Shown here: in pieces, positions 61,073-64,000 of the stretch | Numbering within the stretch: the stretch's first letter is position 1 | Layout of the letters: the number at the start of each line of letters is the position of its first letter | NCBI GenBank assembly: GCA_963575745.1 | Contig: CAUYUJ010016487.1 | Location: 100,379-164,378 of the forward strand | DNA: 64,000 bases | Direction of reading: 5' to 3' | Source of the DNA: Prorocentrum cordatum | Taxonomy: Eukaryota > Sar > Dinophyceae > Prorocentrales > Prorocentraceae | The notes under the pieces: generated by a model | Database searches by the model: none | Seen by the model: only the letters and a program-made list of their open reading frames with translations | What the model was told of the DNA's origin: nothing | Program-made: the position numbers and the translations under genes

Positions 61073-61600
61073 GGGTGTCGTGGCCGCGCAAGAAGCCGAC
61101 TTCTGGAACTCTGGGCCCATCATGGACGGGGGGTGTCCCAGAGGGCTTCTGCATATGACCATTCACACTCAAACCGAGATATGTAAACATGTACGTATAT
61201 GTACGCGATTATGCATATTTATGTGTATATATATACATACATACATATACAGATTGTAATGCCGACATGTGCATCAATGTATATGTATTTGATCGTAGAT
61301 GTATGAATATTTGTGCATGAATGTATGACTATATGCACCCATGCACATGTGCATGTACATGTGCAAACAATCCAACGTCGCCCCATATAGCCAAAGGAAC
61401 ACCTCCACGGGCCGCCGAAGATTCACGATGATACCTCAGGAGGTCCTACGAGGTCCCTCCCACGCGGCGCCCGGGGATCCCAGGAAACACAAGGAAACTT
61501 CAGGACACCCCAGAAAGGCGCAGGGAACTTCAGGACACCACAGGAGGCCCCAGGCAGCTCCAGCAGGACCTCAGGGGAGCTCCATACCTCCGTGGGAAAT

Positions 61601-61652
61601 CCCCCGCGTACGCATATCGCAAAACAGCCTTTGCGATCGGTGTGCGCGGGGG
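61601..61652. repeat. Hairpin copy 5
   Basis: CCCCCGCGTACGCATATCGC and AAA pair with TTTGCGATCGGTGTGCGCGG; about 19 of 23 positions pair. Confidence 0.75.
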
Positions 61653-61930
61653 CATGTCGTGGCCCCTCACAACGCTGTCTTCTGGTCCTCTCGGGCCAAC
61701 CATGCATGGAACGCGGATGTTCCGGAGGCGACGTTCTGCACATGACCATCTATGTTTACATGCATCTAGGCGTATGTGCAAATATGTGTACTTTGATATG
61801 TATATAAACACATATATGTGCATACATTCCAACATCGCCCCACATTGCCCAAGGAATACCTCCGCGGGCCCCCGAAGCCCCAGGCAGCTCCAGCAGGATC
61901 GCATGGGGAGCTCCATGTCCCAGCAGGAAG

Positions 61931-61982
61931 CCCCCCGCGCACACCTGTCGCAAAATAGCCTTTGCGACCGGCGTGCGCGGGG
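61931..61982. repeat. Hairpin copy 6 (best preserved)
   Basis: CCCCGCGCACACCTGTCGCA pairs with TGCGACCGGCGTGCGCGGGG; about 20 of 22 positions pair around a 6-nt loop. The inner pair is G-C here and A-T in copies 1 and 5. Confidence 0.8.
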
Positions 61983-62000
61983 ATTTGTCGCGGCCCCCCT

Positions 62001-62520
62001 GTTTGGGCCGCGCGATGACAGTGGAAACTAACAGCGACGACGACCCGTTCAAAATAACAACAAAAGACTTCTAATCATTCTAATCAGACAAAATTCGCGG
62101 CATTGCGAGCGGTGCGGATTGCAGCGCGGTTGCGCTGTCGATTGAATTACTGGGCGGCGAGCAAATGAAATTGTGCAGCGGCACTCCGGTCGCCGCGGAA
62201 TGCGATAAACCGTGTCTCACCGAGACAAGGAGAACATGACAATGCAGTGGTTGTGGTTGTCAACTTTTTTGGCGACCGCCCATGTCGAAATTTAATGAAG
62301 TTGTTGGTTGGTCTTGCTGATGGAGAAAAAAACGTCTGGGCTCAATAGTCCTGGAGCGAAGCGCTAGACTCCAGAAAAAGCCGGGGTCTGCCGGACCGAG
62401 GACAGACACATCACGACGCTGGAGTGCTGGGACATCCGCCCACCCCTGGCGTCTATTTCTACGTCCTCCTTCCACTCTCACTTCCGTGGCTTCCAGCCCA
62501 CCCCATATTACCTTAATCTA
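62001..62520. other. AT-richer gap
   Basis: The most AT-rich non-repetitive stretch nearby (for example AAAATAACAACAAAAGACTT near 62050). No gene or repeat recognised. Confidence 0.5.
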
Positions 62521-63250
62521 GTATGTTCTGCTATTTAATGAAGCGGGCGTCAGCGCCGCTCGCCCCGAAATCAAAACTCGGGAGAGGACTAGGACGCGGA
62601 AGCCGAGCAGGACGAGGACGCCGACGAGGAGCACGCTGAGGGGGGCGGACGGCCCGCCAGCGATGCTGGCAGGCATTATCGCCCCCCCCCCCGCACCCTG
62701 GGACGCGCCCCGGGCCGCCGCCGGGGCGCCAGCAGCCGCCCCCCGCGCCTGCGCCAAGAGCCCGGTCAACTCATTCCTGCCGATGTGGTCCTCGGCAAAA
62801 CCGCTCCGCGAAGCCGCGCGAGAGCAAGTCCGCCGCCACGATGGCATCGACCAGCTCGGCTCCAGCAGCAGCTCCAGGCGGCGCGCTCAGCTGTCGCCCT
62901 CGAGGCCGCCGCCGACGCCCTCCGCCGAGCCGCCGCCATCGCGCCCGAGAGCGGGCACGGCAGGCTCCGCCACGGCAGCGATGAAGAGCTCCATGGGCTC
63001 AGCCTGCGCCCCACGAGCTCGGCAACGCCGGGCGCGGCGGCGCCTCCACCGCGGCCGATGGCCATCAGGCGGGGCACCATCAGCGGGGGCGCTAGGCGGC
63101 TCGGCACGGCCTCCAGCGTCACCTCCATCTCCTTCACCAGCTGCCGCGGGGCGGGCTGCTCGAAGCTCGGCTTCGAGCAGCGCCGCCGCGGCCCGCGCGA
63201 AAGCAGACGCAGAACGCAGACGCGCGAGTCCGGCAGGCCCCGTAGGGGCG
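62521..63250 (-). other. Possible coding region ending in a membrane anchor
   Basis: On minus, an Ala/Arg/Glu-rich coding-like sequence ends with a hydrophobic segment (PLSVLLVGVLVLLGFRVLVL) about 18 residues before a stop near 62518. That is the layout of a tail-anchored membrane protein. Upstream the plausible reading changes frame (AELVDAIVAADLLSRGFAER continues in another frame as FAEDHIGRNELTGLLAQ), so it is either spliced or broken. No family recognised. Confidence 0.3.
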
Positions 63251-63272
63251 GCGCGGGCGGGCCGGAGCACGG

Positions 63273-64000
63273 TCACAGGCATGTGAACTGCAAGAAGTCG
63301 CTCTCGAGGTTCGCCCAGAATTTGGAAATTGTAGCACTCTGTAGCCATGTGCCGGGTGTGCTTCCAACCAAAGCATTCTGCAAACATTCTGTGCTGTCGT
63401 CACTCCACCGCTTTCGCTGTCCGCCGCGTCGGCGCCGTGCCGCCCAAGGGTCATGGATATCAGGTTCACAAGCCGCCGCCAGTCGGGCTCAGCTGTGGTG
63501 CGGTTGTGTAGCAACTCGCCCAGCCCATCTCCATTTACGTCTGTGAAATATTGCAACCCATTCCTCCACATTCGCGCGCGTCGCAAGGTCTGAGGCGGAG
63601 TGGGTAGCCCTGCGAATGAAATTGCCTCAGGATTCATGGTCGGATTCGTCGTCGACGTCGTCAAAGGTCTAGTTGCCGTCTGACGCTGGACTTGCTGCCG
63701 TCATTTGTGCTCTCATCATGCTGTTCAGTGTCGGGGTTGGTTGTGCTTTCGTCGGTGCTGGCGTGGGGTTGTCTCTGTCGGCGTCTCGAGGTGTTGATAA
63801 TGAGTCGTAACATGCGTCGTTGGGTGCGTCGGAGTGTCAGGAGCATGGCTGTTTGTGAGCTCATTGCGAAACTGGTTGCATTTGCGCCACCCCATTACAA
63901 GCCAGTTGGAAAGCTCGGTATGGTGGAAGTCGTGCAACGTCAGCTTGCGACCCAAGTATTTGGTGCTCTCCTCGGTGCTGAGGATTTCGACCTTCTCGTC
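63273..64000 (-). pseudogene. 3' end of a LINE ORF2 (partial at window edge)
   Basis: On minus, from the window edge, the post-catalytic RT region reads STEESTKYLGRKLTLHDFHH and continues through WLVMGWRKCNQFRNELTN. After a frame change comes LRRTQRRMLRLIINTSRR, then (new frame) NFIRRATHSASDLA...WVAIFHRRKWRWAGRVATQ, and after another shift RRRRGGQRKRWSDD...FWANLESDFLQ, with TGA at 63273-63275. These blocks and their order are the usual C-terminus of dinoflagellate LINE RTs. At least three frame breaks are seen. The catalytic core should lie beyond position 64000. Confidence 0.75.

Larger units (their letters stand above)
59520..62000. repeat. Long repeat units (about 380-570 bp) with a conserved hairpin
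   Basis: CGCCCCAT-TAGCCCAAG-AACACCTCC recurs at about 59943, 60325, 60813, 61380 and 61837. Each unit then has GAGG...CTC-GCGCTCGG, a run of CAGG/CACAGG/CCAGGCA short repeats, AGCAGGACCTCAGGGGAGCT, a hairpin (listed separately) and an AT-rich ACATGTATATAC spacer. Unit lengths vary mainly in the AT-rich spacer. No ORF is kept between units. It is a degenerate long tandem repeat or a family of nested insertions. Confidence 0.85.

Overview
The window is nuclear DNA of a dinoflagellate. The best evidence is a complete, exact copy of the 22-nt dinoflagellate spliced leader at 36546-36567 (minus strand), placed upstream of an intron-free open frame. Strong GC richness, very long (TCC/GGA)n tracts, many satellites and a high load of decayed non-LTR retrotransposons fit this. 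I cannot name the species; a Prorocentrum- or Symbiodiniaceae-like genome is a guess. I see no rRNA, tRNA, CRISPR array or prokaryotic-style operon.

Layout. 1-4.4 kb: pyrimidine- and purine-rich simple repeats. 4.4-4.75 kb: a small WWE-like ORF. 5.2-7.6 kb: decayed ORF1-like region of a retroelement (minus). 8.8-10.1 kb: a 77-bp satellite. 10.7-12 kb: an inverted-repeat element, a second copy of its core, and a GAC microsatellite. 14.9-17.7 kb: decayed reverse transcriptase (RT, minus). 18.6-19.1 kb: C-terminal piece of an SF1 helicase, abutting an 89-bp satellite that shares its core with the 77-bp one. 20-23.7 kb: microsatellites, a GGGAAC/GTTCCC hairpin array and a regular 160-bp satellite. 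23.9-30.4 kb: three copies of a roughly 120-bp foldback element, a palindrome cluster and a 5'-truncated LINE with RNase H. 30.8-35.0 kb: a full-length non-LTR element with an intact 1132-aa RT plus restriction-like endonuclease. 35.1-36.6 kb: a retroposed, spliced-leader-bearing cDNA. 38.1 kb: another foldback element. 40.5-43.3 kb: decayed LINE (minus). 44.9-54.6 kb: a LINE with two open frames; its ORF2 runs RNase H, AP-type endonuclease, RT, zinc fingers and a C-terminal domain resembling a cytosine-5 methyltransferase. A GST-zeta-like exon lies beside it. 56-59 kb: two further decayed copies of the same C-terminal domain. 59.5-62 kb: long repeat units, each with a conserved hairpin. 63.3-64 kb: the 3' end of another LINE, running off the window.

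Most coding sequence here is retroelement-derived. The few host-like pieces (WWE-like ORF, helicase tail, GST-zeta exon, spliced-leader retrogene) are short, partial or processed. The TCC/GGA microsatellites lie at the ends of several inserted segments, which suggests that they are preferred targets, tails or recombination substrates. All start codons are inferred. ORF2 of the large LINE has no ATG upstream of its first domain and probably needs a -1 shift from ORF1.
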